Positions 12,804 through 26,668 of a stretch of 64,000 nucleotides of DNA are shown here, piece by piece. A model generated the notes under the pieces. The model searched no databases and was not told the DNA's origin. It worked only from the letters and a program-made list of their open reading frames with translations. This DNA is from Hydractinia symbiolongicarpus (lineage: Eukaryota > Cnidaria > Hydrozoa > Anthoathecata > Hydractiniidae). The DNA is taken from contig NC_079878.1 in assembly GCF_029227915.1 (NCBI RefSeq), forward strand, positions 1 to 64,000. The letters run 5' to 3'. How positions within the stretch are numbered: position 1 is the first letter of the stretch; each line of letters begins with the position of its first letter. The translations under genes were made by a program, and so were the position numbers.

Positions 12804-15800
12804 TTATTCAAGTTTCTTTCTTCCATCCGATGGAATCAAATTATACCAATACTCCTTATTTGCTCTAAAAGTAAATGAATGTGATAATTATTCATAACCA
12901 CGTTAGCTTGTATATGTTGAGCATTAAAAGGTTTGCTGTGAGAAAAGTAATTTCATATACCTTTCCTGAACTATTGGATTGTGATGATGCTTTAACGAGC
13001 TACCATAAAGTCCACGACTGTTTTTAGGTAGACGACCTCTTTCCTTGTGTAGCTAAAATAAATTGTGCCAATTAAAAGTATGTAATTTTTCTATTTACAA
13101 ATGTATTTTTATATGACAAGAAGCTATATGACCAAGTAACGGAATACCAACAGAATCCTCGTTCTACTGGATTTATTTAGGACACAAATTTCAGTAGATT
13201 CTGCACTGCTTGTAGATCGTTCTCATCATTAGTACTTTTTTCTTCCAGCTTTCTTATTTTATTCATGTTTTGTTATTTTTTTTCCATATACTCGTTTTCT
13301 ATATTTTTATTTATTTAATGAAATTAATTAATTACCTCTTCAGCCATTGCTCTGATATGATAGGGTTCGAAACCACAACAGCCTCCTATGAAACGTACAC
13401 CTGCTTCATAAGCTCTCCTTGCAAATTTATGGGCATCCCAACGTGAAATTAATCGAGATTCTAAAGCTATGAAATGAATCGAGATTATATACCTTTTAGG
13501 TTGGTGCACCAGAACTAAAACTAACTTAATACTAATGACAAAATCATACTGTAGTTATTGAAAGAATAAAAAATATTCTTTACCCAGGACAGCTTCCGGG
13601 AGGTCCTCGAAACCCCGTATTCCAGCATCAGCCGTTCGGTATCCTAAAGGTTGACAAATCCAGTGTTTCTTCATTCCCTCGTTTTCAACAGCTTTCTTCA
13701 TTCGAATCAAAGTGTCCAAACACATGTCTGGATCGAATCGACAATTAGTGCCAATTATATCAGCTCCTGAAAACGGTATTAAAAAAATTAATTTTTACAT
13801 TCCTCTTAATTTTGGTGTTTCCTCACGTTCAAGGCATACATTAAACTCTTCAAACTGTAGATCCCGACACTTCGAACATGCAAGTCCATAACCCATTAAG
13901 CATCTTTGAACGTAAATATCTTCAACCGTTCAATAAAAAGACATGATCCTATTAAAAACCTGATTGTTTAATAACACGTGTTCTTTTTCAGACTGTCCAC
14001 ATTCTCCTAATTAAATCTGTCTGATCTTAGGTGATAATAGTTCTTATGGAGGTCCTAATCGACGTACGATGTTGTATATGGCACTGCAAAATATTTCATT
14101 TTCCCTAAATAGATATTTTCCTGCTATTTAGAGAGCATCATTTAACGCGACAGCTAAACACATGAAGAGTTGTTAAACTAAATATTTTACCTGTCTTGGC
14201 AAGCCTTATTCCACATTCTTCGACTGAAACGCCGTTACAATCACCAAGTGGTCCAATGCAAAGAGAAATGGCTACAGGTGCTCCAGTGCTTTTCATAACT
14301 TCAACAGCCCACTCCGCTTCTTCAATATAACTAAAATACTAAAAAAAAATATACTCGAAACATGAGTTTAAAAAACGTGTATGTTTTTCATCAGCTTTTT
14401 TAGCATGATTTTGTGTTTTATTCACGTTTTTTTATCTTTTTATTTAAGATGGTATACAGTATACCTCTGCAATTAACAAGTCCATATTTTGCGATTTAAA
14501 CACATCAACCTGTGCTTGAAACTCTCTCTGAACTTTTTCCTTTCCCATATTCTTTCCAAAAGAGTCCGTTGGTGATATTGGGCCTGCTACCAAACACCCA
14601 TACTCTTTAGCAACTTCTATAACCAGTTTACAGCCGGCATCACTCACATCTTTGGCCTGTTTGAAATTAAATTTACATGTGAAAAAAGTTACAAGTTGCA
14701 CTGAATTATTTAGTCGCCTGATATTATTTGTTTAGCTCCGTGGTACCTGTGTAGAGTGTAGAGGTAGATATGTGTAGACAGCCGCAAATTGTATGTCATT
14801 CTTAAAATTAGCAAAGCTACTATTTTTCTGCTCAAGTGGATTTTTCAAGGCTTGGCGCCTAATGTAACCTAATGTGACCTCATCATATTAAGCTTTCTTC
14901 GATCTTAGTGTATTGAACCAATTAGGATCTCTGATAGAACCTTATTTATTTATACCTTTTATACCCTTTTTGAAATTAAAAAAATTCTGCAAACAAAAGT
15001 TTAATTTTGCTTACAACCAGTTTAGTCTCATTTGTTCTACATCTGTTTAAATTTTCATCTGTTCCATTGAATGCAAATGCTTCCAGTAAGTCCGCACCAC
15101 ACAGTGCAAATTCACGATGGAGCTCTGTTACTGTAGAAAAACGAGAGTATCGAATTAGAATTGTCAGTCGTTTAATACGCCCTTATATTACAAGATATTT
15201 AAAATAATATCATAAGGATGTTAGTTAATATCGGATGCGTCTTAAATTTTTGCAAATTAAGCTCATAATTGCAAAATTAAATGTCGTAAAAGATCAAAAT
15301 GTAAAAAAAAATTATGGATTATATTATTGCAGATTTTTCGCGGATTTTTACTAAAACTTAATCGAAATTTATTAGAAAATAACGAGTGGAAACTTGAATA
15401 CAACATCATGTCCATGAGCTCTAAAAAATATTATTAGTGTCCATCCCTAAGCCAGACCTTTATGCCTTAGTCGAAAGGAAAAGTCGGCATGGTCGGTGAA
15501 AATAACTTTCCGTTAAATTTATTGCTAGATATTAATTTGATATGTTCACTGAGAATTATTTTTTAATTTGAAAAATATATCAAAATTATATTTTGGATAT
15601 ATATAAGTAACTAAACAGTGCTTTCTGGAACAGGGAATACAATTTTTTTTTTCTTTATTTTCTCATGCCTTGAAATTCGACACTGAAGTTGTCATATCCT
15701 GTAAAAATATTTAGAATAATAATAACAATAATAATAATAGTGTCAAACCTGCACTGGGATACTCGAGAACTACTTCTGGTGTGTAAGCGCCGGCGGTCAC

Positions 15801-15887
15801 ATATCCTCTTCGCTCAAAAGCATGTGTACATCCTCCATCGCAGATGATAACTTCGCCAGCATTTAATCGGTCTAAAATGCCTGGTTT
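12804..15887 (-). CDS. BHMT: Betaine-homocysteine S-methyltransferase
   Basis: Transfers a methyl group from betaine to homocysteine, giving methionine and dimethylglycine; a cytosolic zinc enzyme with a TIM barrel. Coding exons in transcript order: 15749-15887, 15015-15130, 14465-14656, 14191-14338, 13584-13766, 13336-13466, 12961-13052, 12804-12864 (stop). Phases agree at every junction. Landmarks are [12 protein letters not shown] near the N terminus, [46 protein letters not shown] with the first zinc cysteine, [20 protein letters not shown], and GGCCGFEP with the paired zinc cysteines. The C-terminal exon reads [19 protein letters not shown], matching the family's KEYW..L segment. About 353 aa are assigned; the C tail is shorter than the roughly 406 aa vertebrate enzyme. 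The first exon with the ATG is not certain: a six-codon exon at 19007-19024 fits in phase 0 but is unproven. Confidence 0.92.
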
Positions 15888-18400
15888 CTAAAAGATAAAA
15901 AAGAAAACCTGGAAGGTTTTAACAGTCATCACACCGGATATAACCTTACCCCTGGAAGCTATTTATCCCTGCTGTTGCCCTACTACCAGAAAGAAAAGAC
16001 AAAGGGCCGTTAAAATTTTTTGCAAAAATTGTATTAGAAAAGCCATTGATAATTGGCACAAATCCCACTTTAATGTTGTTGCAGGTTGTCTGAAGGATGT
16101 CGCTTCAGTTAAAATAATTTTTACTGCATCATTTTAACATTGACAAGAAGTGAAGACGGACACCGGTGTGATATTAGCAATTTTTAATAAAATATTAATA
16201 TTTTTAAGTACTAGTGTAAATGTTTGGAAAAAAATCTTCCCAAAAAAGCACTTTTTGTTAATTCGCGAAAATCACTTCCAGAAAAACTTTTCTATATACG
16301 TAGAATCATCCGCTAAAATTAATACCAGCGAAATTCAATTTTCTTCTTGTTTTTATTGTTATTTTGTAAACTTTTGAGAAACAATCAATATACTTAATAA
16401 TATGTCTGTATAATTACAGTATCCTTCACAAGAAGAAACTCTGGAAACGAGATTAAACAGGTTAGAAAAATGCATATCTCTTTTTATATGCCTTTCTTTA
16501 TATTAGCCACTGCTGTTAAGGGTAAAATAATTTGGTAAGTGCCTGAGAAATTTAATAGAGAATTTCTGCAATAATATATAATACGTATTTGCAGTGTTCA
16601 CATTCTGGCTATCCTTCAAGTGAGTCTAAAAATATCACGATTGTTTTTACTGTTCTAGGTGATTCATGAAATTTACATCATTTTAAACTGATAATCGACT
16701 AACAAAAACCGCTTTGTTCTATTTTGTGAAGCAATAAATTGTAATTTGATCATACAATGTATGAAGAAATGGCACGGGAATGTAAATAAAATGTTTTTAT
16801 TTCGCGACGAAACTCGGTTAAAGGTACTGTCCGATTAAAAAACAATATCTTTTCTTTTGTTTTATTAAGTATCAAAAATAACGAAGATTGCACTCTTAAA
16901 TAACAAAGATTTATCCAATACTTAGCACCATCGTTTGTTTGTTTGTTTTGACCTTGCTGCACTACCCTACCATCTTCACGAACTTTCGAACGCGGCAAAA
17001 GGACTGGGTCAATTCATTATTCAGCACATTTTTGCTTGTGACGTAGTTACCTGGCTTCTTATTAGGCAACCCCCCCCCCCCCCCCCCCCCCGACTTGCGC
17101 ATCGAACGACTAAATGTTTATTTATAATTTTTTTTCCTTTGTTTAAAAAAGTTCTTCATGAAGATAGCAATGAATGAAAATAATTCACAGGTTCTAGGAT
17201 TTCAATTCGAGCCGGAAAGAACAGCGAATGATGAGCTAGTTCCGACTTTTCAAGACGTAGACGAACCTAACATTGGAAACCTTGTTGCTCCTACTCCTAA
17301 ATGTGAGAGGATGCCCTCTGAAGTGTAGAATGTTTTTGCTGTCACGAGACAGACTCTCAGTCTTTTACAGGAATATTTGAGTAGGTGTGCGATGATTCGC
17401 ACGTGTAAATCAAGTAACGCGTGCGATGTAAAACGCACGTGCAAAGAATGTTACGCCTGCGATACGGGCTCCGAGGTTATTTTTGTTGCGCATTCATTTT
17501 GCGGTAGAAAAGTGGGGGACGTTTTAAATCGTGAACCCCAAACACGATGATCGAGCGTCTACTGGTATAGCGACTCTCTCAATCTTAACTTCCTTTTCTA
17601 CATGTCCGAAATAGTATGCATGACTATACTGTCATTTTTATATTTATTGTTTATTTTTCACAAGCAAATAGGCAAAAATATGCTTTGTTTTCAAATTAAA
17701 AAAAATCTTTATCCACGTGGCTTAAATAAAACTTCAAAATTCATTCAAAAAGTTCAGCTACACTTTAACAAAATTTTTACAGAAAAAAATTTATACCGCC
17801 CGTGGGTTTCGGTTTTACATGCATAAAGAAAAAATCCATTAAATTCGGACCTGCTATGGTTTCCAATTATTTTGTCAAATGAAGAAATTATCTACAATTA
17901 AATCCATGATAAAATGTCTATTCCGCCTGTAAGTGCAGTTTTGCAGACTTGCTTCATCCGTGCTCCGTCGGCGTTCACCTCCGCATTAGTTAAAAACCGC
18001 ATGGCTGGATTTCTTGTGTAAGACCTGGTTACCAACGACGAAGGGGCCAGGCAAAAGAGATTTATGTCTACGTAGTTCTTTTAACTAAGTCAGGAGTCGG
18101 TGAATTAGCTAGGATGGTCAGGTTGGCTATGAATAGGCTTGCTCGTGGATTAAAAGGACTATTCAATAATTTCTGAGATCTAAAAGTGTCCGACCAATAC
18201 GGAAATCTATCGGACGTTTTGTCTGACGACTGTCCAAAAATTATTTCGAGGGCTGCCATCGCACGCTACAAAATGGATTTTATAGGTTGATTTTGAAAAC
18301 TCAATATTTATTTTTCAGGCGTGCGATTAATCACACGCCTGAAACGATTTAGGCGTGTGCCGACCGCACGCCTTTCCTGAAAAAGTCTGGACTCTATTCA
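15888..18400. other. No gene recognised; GC-rich palindromic repeats
   Basis: Either upstream of BHMT or its first intron. A C homopolymer of 22 bases lies at 17070-17091. At about 17384-17465 and again at 18317-18375 there are short dyads built on GTGCGAT...CGCACG and GCGTGCG...CGCACGCC. They may be ends or internal repeats of a transposon relic, but I could not define its borders. Confidence 0.45.
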
Positions 18401-18406
18401 ATATTT

Positions 18407-18785
18407 TTAATTACATGGTATCAAAGTTTCTACTCCTTCATGAGTAATTCTTAGATGCGAGTGTGATTGAGTAATATTGTAATATTTTTCAGATAAAAAA
18501 TGTATTACGGAACACGAAGAATTCCGAGCGGTGGTTTTATTAAAGAGTACGCTGTGAACATCTTTGGTGGCACTCCATGACAGAGAGTTTCGAACGACCA
18601 CCTAGTTACCAACCCCCACTCACCTCCTTAACATCCTTTTCTTTCCTCCGTTCAGATATTTCTCTGACTTTTGGTTTTTCCTTATACGGAAGATTTTTTT
18701 TTGGATCCTTGAGCAGCGAAAAAAAAATTTTATCCTGTTTTTTTCGACTGTTGTTAGTGCAATTCACAACAGCGCACCACGACAT
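18407..18785 (-). pseudogene. THAP-domain relic
   Basis: From the ATG at 18785 the frame reads MSWCAVVNCTNNSRK then KIFFSLLKDP, the opening of a THAP zinc-finger domain (C-x4-C followed by FF.L.KDP). After KEKDVKE there is a perfect GTGAGT at 18618-18623. About 20 bases on, in another frame, follow ATKDVHSVLFNKTTARNSSC, VIHF and EGVETLIPC, which resemble the second half of a THAP domain, though the expected C-x2-H is here C-x3-H. The two parts do not join cleanly and the frame soon stops. It is probably a broken copy, from a host gene or a THAP-bearing DNA transposon. Confidence 0.5.
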
Positions 18786-19006
18786 TATTCTGCCTCTCAA
18801 CCTTACTGAATGTGCGATCTGAGTCTAATCTCTCTGTGGCGGGACATCTAGTAAAGAGGAAACTAATTTTTAATTATTGATTGGTTGTCTTTAGAGTAGC
18901 TGAAACAACTATGCAACCCTAAGGCTAAAGTCATATTGAACTACAAGTTTTATTAGCGAAAGCTTCTTACTTAGGTTCGTACAGAATTAGCACAGTGTGT
19001 GTTTAC

Positions 19007-19024
19007 CTTAAGGTCTACACACAT
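19007..19024 (-). other. Candidate first coding exon of BHMT
   Basis: ATG TGT GTA GAC CTT AAG (MCVDLK) is followed directly by GTAAAC and would join in phase 0 to the exon at 15887, which begins KPGILDRL. Vertebrate BHMT has a similar short lysine-rich start before the barrel. The 3.1 kb intron this implies and the weak sequence content make it only a candidate. Confidence 0.25.
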
Positions 19025-22000
19025 CTCTCGCCTTCGATTTTTTAATTCCATATGAATAATTCATAAAAAGCGGTCTTTCACAATTCAGGGGGTAAAATTA
19101 CCAAAATTTTTAAACATATAATAAAATATCAGCCCTGGCCCACGTTTTATCTATTTTGGTCAGTTCGGCGCGCTCCAGGTAAATACGTCACACGCGACAT
19201 ATTATTTCAGCCTCGCTTTAGTGCCTATCATCCGCCATCCATATAAACAATCGAAGCGAGAGACCGCATGCTTTTTTGTAAACAAGAATGAGATGTTGTT
19301 CAGTTGGTTTTAGGAAAGAAAACAAATAATTATTTAATTATTTTATAGAAATTTGTTCCAAATAAGAATTTTTTGTCAAAATTTTAGTTGATTTTGTCAA
19401 CCTAAGAGAGCTTAGCTTCGCAATTGTATGATATTCGCACGATGTTTTTGATATTTTCTCACCATGTTAAGTAAATGAGACCACGTCTTTTATATCTCGA
19501 TGATCCAATATGTTTTTGACAACAGTTTTTAGAAGCGTTTACGTAACTATGGACACAAAACGTCAACAAAGTATTTTTACATATCCATGTTTTTGTTAGC
19601 TTTAGCCAACCCCCAGGTTATTATAATGAAATATATAATTACAACTGTCGTTTTTATAGGCCACATTATCAATTCAATATGTAACCATAGATAATAAAAT
19701 AATTATAATGGTATAGATTTATCCTGTTATTACCGGTTTTTATGCAGTGCAGTCTAGGCACAAGTAAAGCGATTGTAGGGATAAAGTTTTCATAATGGTA
19801 GCGCAACAAGAGGAAAACAACAACATTAGCAGAAAATTTAACTTGTGGCTTTACCATTATAACAATAAAATCAAAGAAAAGTATTCTTTAATGGTGACTG
19901 TATTCTAGCAGTACCATTTCAGAAAAGAAACAACAGAAGGCTACACATTTCTGCCTTATTTTTGTATGACACAACATTCCTTGTAAGAAAAGACATAACT
20001 ATAGCTAAAACACTTTACTCGTGCCCAGACTGCGCTGTATGGGGCAAGTGTAATTAGTTATTACACTCCTCCGTCAATAATAGAAAGTCTTTACAGAGAG
20101 AAAGAAGAGTGATTATGAGTAAATATATGGTCAAACATTGCGTTGGCCACTTTAATGTGCTTTTCAACATTAGGAGAAATTCCTAAATGCTCACATGCGA
20201 GCTCTGAATAGGCGTTTAATTTTGTCATAAAAAGTGACATTGTAGTCATTACACTTAAAACGATAAGGCCTGAGCAAAACAGCTAGTTTTTTGTAAACAC
20301 TTTCTGAACTGCGAAGAAATCATTCCAAAATATGATAAAATGGTACTTAAGTTTGGGAACTTCAATACAAAAAAACTTAAATTCGAAACATAAATAATAA
20401 CAACGATAAAGAATCATAAAGAAAAATAAAAAACGAGTGTGTATTTTGCAGACCACGGGTTATTTCAGCGCCAAAAAAAACATTATGCATATATTTTTGA
20501 AAAATACCATTCAATAAGTAGCAAGTCATAAAAATTTTTTTTTTCATTACAAGTTCGTTTTTATTGCTCCAATAACATGGGTATAATTTCTTGTGGCTCG
20601 AGTGGTCTGGTTATTAAACTATTTTATTCAGAATGCTAAAGGATGTGACGGAAGTCTTATTTGTGCTGTTCAGCCCTAATAAAAAATGTTTCATTCTGGC
20701 AAAACATGTGCGAAATACCTTAACATTATTGATTGGCGGAAATTAATTTTGGCAAAACGCATTTTTAGACTTTGCGAAACTTGGTCTAAACTTAACCAAC
20801 TTAAAGTAATTCATGTAAAAACAGAAAAAAGAAAAAAATTGCGAACAAACCTTCAAAGAATCCATCTCTTTCTTGATCCTCTTTTCATCTGCAATCGATT
20901 AGACTATAAATAAAAGCAATTTCCTATGTTCGTTTGAAAATAAACAAAATCACGAAATATGGGCTGTGTAATTGTTATGTCAATAAGGTTGCTAAGGGTG
21001 TTATTATTTATGACTTCGCTAAGTTAAACAAGAAATCACGTCGGTTTATTGTCACACATAACGAAAAACATTTCAGTCTTTACGTCCCTGCAAAGAATAT
21101 GTCGATATGATCTTGATCCAGATATTATTAAAAAAATAATAAGCTGCGTAATGAGAATGCAGTGCACAAGGTCGTCGTCAAAATTTCTGCAAACATTCTT
21201 AACACTTCGGACAAAAGTTTTTCTCAAAAATACACAGTTTTGTAGGCAAGCTTTATCCTCTGTGCGTGACTGAGAGCGTATTTTAAAATAATATGCAGAA
21301 AGAGGAGGAGTGCATTCGTGCTCCGCGCGGTGGACGTTACCCTTACCAATGATATATAAATTAAATACCCTTCGGTTTGCCGTTATGTGTTATATGTTTT
21401 GTTAAGTATTGTTTTAAACGTCCTCTGTGTATTATGTAATTGTTGAAAATTATATTTAAAAAACTTGTAAGATAATTGTAACAATTTACGTTGATAATGT
21501 CTTGTAGTAACAAGATGAAATATCCGTTAAAATAAAAACAATGTCATCATCAATTAAATTTCTTGTACTTATTTTAATTGTGAACTCATATGCCCGAATT
21601 AATATATTTAATATGCAGAAAGAACCAAAACTAAATAGGAGTTTTGCTTTTGTAAGAGCGCATGTGAAAAAAACAATAAAAAAAACAAACTTTAGCTATA
21701 TTTTTTAAAAATTAAAAACTGTATATGTTAATACAACATTATCCAGATAAATATATAGTGAAATACACATTATAGTGAAAATTTGTTTGTTTGTTTCTTT
21801 GCTTTGCTGAAAAGAAAAATTAAAGATTTCCCTGCATAAAGTCTCCAAATTCTAGCTAGCTATGAACTCTACAAGCAGAAAGAAATATTACGTATTTTGA
21901 CATAAAAACACTCCAGCATAGCGTCCTTTCAAGTCATCCTAAAATTGTTGATTTTTGATTTTAAAAATATTTTTTCACTTCACTTCAATTTTTGCTTTAA

Positions 22001-22600
22001 AAAATTTAGCAACAACAGTGCCTTTCTTCATCTTAACTGGGAGACAAGCTGCAATAAAAACAGCTAAAGATATCTTAAAGTTATATATCAGAAAAAAAAT
22101 AGTAGAGAATTTTTAATCCAGTGAAGTGAGCAATAACAATGACTCTAATCCAGTGTGATAAAACTTTCCTAAAGACCGCCGCTGATGCTATAACGAAAGG
22201 CTAAACCAACATATCACACTTCTCCGTACGTGTGATATGATAAAGAAGACTTTTAACTAACATATGATTTTTATATCTCTTTTATATTGTCAACATCAAT
22301 GGAAAAATGGAAAGTACGAAACGAAACAACACTTAATAGACAATAAGAATAAAGTAAAAGAAAGACTGTGGAGAAAAACACGACACAATCTATACTTATT
22401 GTAGTAAACATAAGAAACACCTACACCCTTAAACTTTCGAGGGCAGTTGCTAATGTACCTGGTTCAAGGACAATGTTTTACACTGCCTGCTTAGCCACGT
22501 GTAGCACAACACTGTAATAACGATTATTGTTGCTGTTGCCGCGATATCCAATGCCACGTTTAAGGGTGATGTTTGTGTTCTCTTTGGTTTAAATGAGGCC
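19025..22600. other. Intergenic, no gene recognised
   Basis: AT-rich sequence without splice-supported exons or known domains. Open frames such as 20686-20913 (plus) and 21049-21273 (plus) show nothing recognisable. Confidence 0.5.
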
Positions 22601-22920
22601 GAATAAAGGGCGATTTTCACGAAGCACGTTGGACAGCAAATTTGCTGGTCAAATATATCTGCGCATGCGCAGTTTTATCTGCTTTGACTTTGCTTTGAAA
22701 AATTCGCTTCGCCAAAAAGTAGAAACAGTTCCTACGGTTTAGCAGATGTCGGAGACGAACCGAAGGTCGGAATTTGACACTGAGCAGTAAATAGATTCCG
22801 ATGGCTCAAGTCTACTCCGAAATCGGGAAAACAGAAATACACAAGCTTGTATAATAACTATAGCACGATAGGAGACAAGATGAGGTATGACGACACACCC
22901 GTTAAAGATTTCGAGTATAG

Positions 22921-23062
22921 TTTTCTGTCTCTTGCACAGGAAGAACGACTGATTGCGATAAGAGTTATAAACGAACTGCCACAAGAAGGCCGAAGGCGCA
23001 AGAAAGGTGAGGAGGACTTGGGACTAACAGAAGCGAATCTAAAAACTAAAGAAAACCTAACA
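22921..23062 (-). repeat. Bel 3' LTR
   Basis: 142 bp, same length as the other LTR and about 96.5% identical. The polypurine tract lies at about 23063-23075, which identifies this as the 3' LTR of a minus-strand element. Confidence 0.93.
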
Positions 23063-23172
23063 TCCTCCCCCGTCAGGCAAAAGTAAGAAGCCTAAAATAA
23101 ACCGTAAAGCTTAAAAAAAACCTATAAACTATAAAATAAAATAAAAAGTTTAAAATAAATGTCCACAAATAT

Positions 23173-26100
23173 TTACATGTTCTTGACCCTTGGAATGTTT
23201 GCATCGTCAACAAAGGAAACATCTTTCACTCGGATGGTTTCACCACTTCTGCAATTCGCGTAGATTTTAGAGATATCAACAGATTTTTCGATCGTATAAG
23301 CTTGTGTGTTTAAATTCCTACCAAACAGTAAGTGATTTGGAGTCAACACTTCGACTCCTGGTTCGTAGTATAAAAATGTTAATGGACGATTGTTGATTAC
23401 CACTTCGATTTCCTTGACAATTGTTAACAATTGCTCGTAATCAACATTTTTATTTTGCAAATATTTTTTAAGACATCTCTTAGTTGATCGCACCATTCTC
23501 TCAAACATCCCACCCCACCACGGGGCCGCTGGCAAGTTGAATTTCTATAAAATCTTTTTCTCTGCAGCAAAGAGCTGTGTTTCTTCTGAGATAAATGGCG
23601 AACCATTATCAGATATAATAACATTGGGAACGCCACGTGCACTAAAAAATCGAGTTAAGTCACGGATGCATGTAGTCGCGGAATAATCAGGAACTAAGTC
23701 CAAGTAAATAGCCCTTGTCGAGGCACAAGTAAATAAAAATATCCATCATTTATACATAAGGGTGGCCGCGTCAACAGGAGCGTAGATACTTCGAACATAA
23801 ACGGGACCAACGTAGTCCAGGCCAGTACAAGTGAAGGCAAAACTGTCGTTAACTCGTGCAGATGGAAGATCAGGTGGAGCTGGATAAGAATACGGTTGTC
23901 CATCGACAAATTTACAAAGTACGCATTTACGAAGGAGGAGCTTGATGTAGTTTCGACATTTAGGAATCCAAAATCGTGATCGTAATTCGTAAAGTGTTTC
24001 GCGTAAACCATTATGTGCAACCGTTGCATGACAAAAATATACTAACAACGCAGTGAACGGATGGTCGCGAGGTAGCAAAATCGGAAATTTAGCGTTGTAG
24101 GAAATCGGTGCATTTTTCAGTCGTCCCTTACATCTATAGATATTATCCTCGTCTTTGAATACACGTAGATCTCGTGACAGTTGGTCAAAATTCGTTTGTT
24201 GCACCAGGGACTGTTGCGTATACCGGATCCATAATCGTTCAGCGTAGGCGAATTCATCGTTAGTGATGGTTAAGGAGAGTTGGCGATCCTCTTTCTTCTT
24301 CTTGATATTGTCAATAAATCGAAGTGCGCAGGCGGTGACACGAATCAGTCTTCTAAAAGAAATAAACTTAACAACATTTAAGCAATTCAGTTCAATTGGG
24401 CTTACCTTCTTAGTATGACTTACTAAATGGAGTACCCCCGTCGAAGAATCACTAGAATCTCTACAAACTACATCCAACAACACGACTAACTTCAAACCCG
24501 CGAAAATCAACATCAGCATTTGACAAAAAAACAGGACCACCGACTCACAAATTACTGTCCTTCAACTCTGACAACAAACAACCTCTTGAGATGATATCTG
24601 CAGGGTTTTCAGTGGACGTAACATGATACCAAGAGGAAATAAAATCCACTTGTCGAATTTTATCAACATGGCGCTGAATATATGGCTCATAACGCTTTTG
24701 GTGATTTGTGATCCACGACAAAGCAATCGTTGAGTCAGACCAACAGTAAACTTTAGATATCGGTATAAGCGATGACAAGTGATTAAAATAACATCGATGT
24801 GGGTACTTAATAACCAGCATGCTTGTAACTCGAGACGAGGTATGGTTGCTACCAATATGACACGACAATGACCCAACGCAACAATCAAACGCAAGTATGT
24901 GCAACAACCGTAACCCTTCTGGTTGGCATCACAAAATCCATGAAGTTCACCCAAATTTCGAAAATCACCATACCATCTTGAGACACACACCTCCAAACTA
25001 CCCCTCATATCCTTAATAATGGCTTCCCATTCAACCAACAAGTCTGCCGACAACCTGTCCTCCCACGAAAGTTTAGCTAAACAAATACGTTGAAACAAGA
25101 CCTTCAGACGAAGTATAACTGGATTAGCTAATGATGCCTAGTGGATCGTATATCGAGGCTGTATATCGTAATAATTCTCTCTTGGTTGGTACGCTGGACA
25201 CTGAAGATAAAAGCTCCTCCATAGAAAAGTTTATAATGTCGGTATCTTTGTGCCAGGTCAATCCTAACACTTTCGTAACATGGTTGGATATGATCGATTG
25301 TTAACCATAAACTCTAAAGATTCGGAATTTGATTCAAATTTGCGTAAATGAAATGACGCCTCGGCCAATCTTGATTTGCATGTGTTGAAAAATTTATAAG
25401 CTTGACTATCGTTATCTGCATCACTAGTTAAATCATCCACGTGTAACGATTTCAAAAACGATGAAACAAAATCCGAGTCAGAATTATCGTACGAATGAGC
25501 GTGAATAATCAGAGTGCTCGATATTAAAAACAGCGACGATGTTAATCCGAAAGGTAAACGACAAATGCGATAGCTGAAAAGTTTAGCGTCCATGATGTTA
25601 CTCGGAGTTAGACTGTCAATATCTTCAAAATAAATGAATCTAACGAACTCGCGAAATTCTGAGTCCAACTCAATCTGTATAAAGGCCTTTTCGATGTCGG
25701 CGATAAAAGCAATTCTTTCGGCTCGAAAATGCAATAAAACTCCCAGCAGCGGCTCAGCCAAAGTAGGTCCTGGATGAAGACATTCGTTAAGAGATGATCG
25801 GTATGTTCTAGCGCTAGCGTCAAATACGATCCTTACTTTAGTCGTTGTTTTGTCCTCGCGTACAACCGGACGACGGGGTAAATAATGCGCTTTTTGCCAA
25901 GGAAGTTTTGTACCAATTTTTTTAATGATATTCTTATCGAGTTGTTCCTTTAGTATCGAGTTGTATTACTTAAAGGAGAATCATTTTTAGCCAGCTTATC
26001 TCTCAAACGGAAAAATCGATTCAAACAAATTGCATAATAATCCGAAAGAACTTCGTACTCATACTCTTTTTTAAATGGAAGCTTCACTTTATAACGACTT

Positions 26101-26660
26101 GTATGCTGATCAAAGGTTATAGATTTGTTAAAATCGGCTACATCAAATGAGTGTTCTATTTTCGACTCTTCAAGCGGAAACACATGTTCAAAATCAGAAG
26201 CTAGTGCATTAGTCGAGTCGTTACGTTCACTTTGTATAGGGTCCGCTTAAAACATAACCAAACTTGCTTTTAATAGCGATTGGACCTTGCTCTCCTCTAA
26301 CAACTTCATGTTCTATAAACGACCAATAAAAATCAGCGCCAATGAGTATATCAATACCTAAAGTGAGATTGTTCGGATTGTCAACCGTAAATTTCGAGCA
26401 ACGTCGATATTTTGAGAAGAAACTGGTGCGCATATATCCTTTACAAAACAGGTTATGTCGACTTCGAAATTTAACAGAAGTTTTTAAACGCAGGGTAACC
26501 TTCTCAGCGTTTTTTGAGAATTCTTTTTACCAAAAACTTGTATCGAGATGTTATCTTCGCCAATAGGACGCAATTGTAACCGTGATTTCAATGCAGGTGT
26601 AATATAAGAAAGTTGAGAACAGCTATCAAATAGTATTCTTGCTGATTTCGAAATGTTTTG
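23173..26660 (-). pseudogene. Bel/Pao pol region (protease, RT, RNase H, integrase)
   Basis: Read right to left: a protease start with LFDSCSQLSYI (about 26600-26640) and LGIDILIGADFYW (around 26360); reverse transcriptase at about 25264-26183 with a LHVDDL active-site block (usual YVDDL); RNase H and connection at 24562-25098 with LHGFCDANQKGYG; an integrase zinc-binding block near 24000 (HATVAHNGLRETLYELRSRF then CVLC); the integrase core near 23500-23650; and a C-terminal part to 23173. The frame changes several times, so the polyprotein is broken. Nothing suggests domestication. Confidence 0.88.
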
Positions 26661-26668
26661 TGCAGAAG

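Noticed and set aside
14341-14464. Extension of the BHMT reading frame through the donor at 14464 (ends CIPS)
   Set aside because: Splicing at GCAGAG|GTATAC to TATTTTAGTTAT restores the family's AEY.......EEA.WAVE segment; the read-through does not.
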